A DNA stretch of 7,505 bases, from contig WOYR01000239.1 in NCBI GenBank assembly GCA_011620705.1, positions 1,982 to 9,486 of the forward strand. The letters run 5' to 3'. The stretch is from Microbacteriaceae bacterium (GTDB taxonomy: Bacteria; Actinomycetota; Actinomycetes; Actinomycetales; Microbacteriaceae). Both the position numbers and the translations under genes were made by a program. Under the pieces are notes generated by a model. It searched no databases and was not told the DNA's origin. It saw only the letters and a list, made by a program, of their open reading frames with translations. Below are positions 5,845-7,505 of this stretch, piece by piece (position 1 is the first letter of the stretch; each line of letters opens with the position of its first letter).

Positions 5845-7281
5845 ATGGCTTCGCACCACGCTCCGGCATCAGAATCGACGGCTACGCCGCACGCGAACGA
5901 GCTCGCAGAGGCGGTACGGGCGGGGCTGCCTGCCGCGATCGCCGAGCTGTCGACGTTGGTGCGCATTCCCTCGGTCTCCTGGGATGGATTCGATCCCGCC
6001 CAGGTGCGCGCCAGCGCCGAGAAGGCGGCCCAGTACGCGCGCGAGGCGGGCGTTTTCGACGAGGTCGAGATCATTCAGCTGCCGATCGGCGCGGATGCGG
6101 AGTCGGGCGCGGGCAGGCTCGGCCTCCCGGCCGTGCTCGCCCGCCGCGCCGCCAGGAACGGCCGCCCGACCGTGCTGCTCTACGCCCACCACGATGTGCA
6201 GCCGGAGGGCGACGAGCGGCAGTGGGACTCGAAGCCCTTCGAACCGACCCTCCGCGGCGACCGCCTCTACGGCCGGGGGACCGCGGATGACAAGGCGGGC
6301 GTCACGACCCACATCGCGGCGATCCGCGCGCTCGACTCCGTCATCGACGGCGACCCAGAGCTCGGCATCGTGCTCTTCGTGGAGGGGGAGGAGGAGTTCG
6401 GCTCCCGCTCCCTGCCCGGCATCCTCGAGAAGTACCACGAGCAGCTGGCGCCAGACGTGATCGTCGTCGCCGACTCCGGCAACTGGGATCTCGAGACCCC
6501 GGCTCTCACGATCGGATTGCGCGGCGCGGTCGCCTTCAACCTCCGGATCAGCACCCTCGACCATGCATCGCACTCCGGTCAGTTCGGCGGCCAGGTGCCC
6601 GACGCCATGCTGGTCGCCATCCGGCTGCTGTCGACCCTGTGGCACGCCGACGGCTCGGTCGCCGTTCACGGGCTGCGCTCCCACGAAGCCGAGACCCCGG
6701 ACTACGACGAAGCCAGGCTGCGCGACGAGACCGGGCTGCTCGAGGGCGTCAGCCCGATCGGGAGCGGCGACATCCTGTCCCGGGCCTGGTATCAGCCGTC
6801 GATCACGGTGACCGGGATCGACGCCCCCACTGTCCAGAACGCCTCGAACACCCTGGTGCCGAGCGTCCGGGTGCGGATCAGCGCCCGGGTCGCGCCGGGC
6901 CAGGACGCCCGGCAGTACTTCGAGAGGCTCGAGGCCCACCTGCTCGAGCACGTTCCCTTCGGCGCCCAGCTGTCCATCGAGGACCTCGACCTCGGCCAGC
7001 CCTTCCTCGTCAGCACCGACGGCTGGGCGGCCGAGGATGCGCTGGCGACGATGCAGGAGGCCTGGGGCGTCGAGCCGGTGCAGATGGGCTCGGGCGGATC
7101 CATCCCGTTCATCGCCGACCTGGTCGCACGGTACCCGGAGGCGCAGATCCTCATCACCGGTGTGGAGGACCCGGACACCAGGGCGCACAGCCCGAACGAG
7201 TCGCTGCACCTGCCGACCCTGCAGCGCGCCATCCTGTCGGAAGCCCTGCTGCTGGCCCGGCTGAACTCGCGCGAACTCTAG
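5845..7281 (+). CDS. M20 family metallopeptidase (dipeptidase)
   Basis: A 478-residue cytoplasmic di-zinc peptidase of the M20 family, carnosinase/CNDP-like branch, probably hydrolysing dipeptides or other small amide substrates. All expected active-site residues are present: H115 and D117 in YAHHDVQP (113-120); bridging D148 in GRGTADDKAG (143-152); general base E183 and ligand E184 in EGEEEFGS (180-187); D210 in VVADSGNW; and H448 in RAHSPNESL (446-454). The lid/dimerisation insert lies at about 225-385, with SHSGQFGG (242-249) supplying the substrate-binding histidine. The length is typical. No signal peptide is visible. The ATG at 5845 follows a -10 box by 6 bases without a Shine-Dalgarno, so the message is probably leaderless. 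It is divergent from DUF3043 and lies 38 bp upstream of erpA. The physiological substrate cannot be told from sequence. Confidence 0.95.
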   Translation: MASHHAPASESTATPHANELAEAVRAGLPAAIAELSTLVRIPSVSWDGFDPAQVRASAEKAAQYAREAGVFDEVEIIQLPIGADAESGAGRLGLPAVLARRAARNGRPTVLLYAHHDVQPEGDERQWDSKPFEPTLRGDRLYGRGTADDKAGVTTHIAAIRALDSVIDGDPELGIVLFVEGEEEFGSRSLPGILEKYHEQLAPDVIVVADSGNWDLETPALTIGLRGAVAFNLRISTLDHASHSGQFGGQVPDAMLVAIRLLSTLWHADGSVAVHGLRSHEAETPDYDEARLRDETGLLEGVSPIGSGDILSRAWYQPSITVTGIDAPTVQNASNTLVPSVRVRISARVAPGQDARQYFERLEAHLLEHVPFGAQLSIEDLDLGQPFLVSTDGWAAEDALATMQEAWGVEPVQMGSGGSIPFIADLVARYPEAQILITGVEDPDTRAHSPNESLHLPTLQRAILSEALLLARLNSREL

Positions 7282-7306
7282 CCCGCGCAGAAGACGGGCA
7301 GCGTCG

Positions 7307-7312
7307 TACACT
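7307..7312 (+). promoter_or_regulatory. Putative -10 box of erpA (leaderless)
   Basis: TACACT matches TANNNT closely and ends 7 bases before the erpA ATG at 7320, placing transcription start at or one base before the start codon. The intervening GGATGGC contains only a GGA too close to act as a ribosome binding site. The box lies in the 38-bp gap after the dipeptidase stop, so erpA can be transcribed independently. No -35 is apparent. Confidence 0.5.
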
Positions 7313-7319
7313 GGATGGC

Positions 7320-7505
7320 ATGTCCGACACCATGATCGCCAGTCCCCGCACGGCCGAGCCCACGCACGGCGTGACCCTCTCCGATGTTGCCGCCGACAAG
7401 GTGCGCAGCCTGCTCGAGCAGGAGGGCCGTGACGACCTGCGTCTGCGCGTCGCGGTGCAGCCGGGCGGATGCTCCGGCCTCATCTACCAGCTCTATTTCG
7501 ATGAG
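7320..7505 (+). CDS. erpA: Iron-sulfur cluster insertion protein, ErpA/HesB/IscA type (5' part)
   Basis: The first 62 codons are present and the gene continues past the right edge. A-type carrier proteins bind and deliver iron-sulfur clusters to apo-enzymes in the cytoplasm. After a variable N-terminus (1-17), the fold starts at VTLSDVAADKVRSLLEQEG (18-36) and continues through LRLRVAVQPGGCSGLIYQLYFDE (40-62). C51 in GGCSG is the first of the family's three conserved cysteines; the C-terminal CG-C pair lies outside the window. The symbol follows common usage for the single actinobacterial A-type carrier. Paralogue assignment (ErpA, IscA or SufA) cannot be settled from this half. Confidence 0.9.
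   Translation, partial: MSDTMIASPRTAEPTHGVTLSDVAADKVRSLLEQEGRDDLRLRVAVQPGGCSGLIYQLYFDE

Noticed and set aside
5806..5859. Upstream extension of DUF3043 to a GTG at 5859
   Set aside because: It would begin within the dipeptidase coding sequence and before the predicted transcription start, while the GTG at 5805 has a well-spaced AGGA.
7281..7299. Inverted repeat GCCCG-N9-CGGGC just after the dipeptidase stop, as a terminator
   Set aside because: The stem is only 5 bp with a 9-base loop and no T-run follows. In GC-rich DNA this is expected by chance.
5869..7311. 480-codon open frame on the minus strand, opposite the dipeptidase
   Set aside because: It is antisense to a gene with every M20 active-site residue intact. 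Its translation is rich in Arg, Gly, Asp and Val with no domain, typical of a stop-free shadow frame in high-GC DNA.

Overview
The window is high-GC DNA with tightly packed genes, most lacking a recognisable ribosome binding site. Its gene set (class 2 quinone-dependent PyrD, a DUF3043 membrane protein, an M20 dipeptidase and an ErpA/HesB-type iron-sulfur protein) points to an actinobacterium. Microbacteriaceae is my best guess from remembered gene order; it is not proven from the sequence.

Layout: pyrD (+, 56-1102) converges with and overlaps an MMPL-family transporter (-, 1065-3431). A short regulatory region (about 3490-3550) separates the transporter from a divergent TetR-family regulator (+, 3578-4162). 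The regulator converges on a multi-pass HGSNAT/YeiB-like membrane acetyltransferase (-, 4190-5179). Behind it on the same strand lies a DUF3043 protein (-, 5224-5805). A compact bidirectional promoter (5833-5839) serves DUF3043 and an M20 dipeptidase (+, 5845-7281). The start of erpA (+, from 7320) runs off the right edge. No intergenic stretch reaches 300 bases. I saw no RNA genes, mobile elements or CRISPR arrays.

Function: pyrD, DUF3043, the dipeptidase and erpA look like housekeeping genes. The MMPL-TetR pair looks like a self-contained, regulator-controlled export module. The TetR protein probably binds the ATCGAT-N8-ATCGAT palindrome beside the transporter promoter. The membrane acetyltransferase may be accessory cargo in the same interval or may be co-transcribed with DUF3043.

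There is no clear sign of an undescribed multi-gene system. The most interesting signals are regulatory: two separate divergent intergenic regions each centre on a symmetric 7-bp TANNNTA element that can serve as a -10 box in both directions, and four genes have a -10-like box 6-9 bases before the start codon, which suggests leaderless mRNAs.
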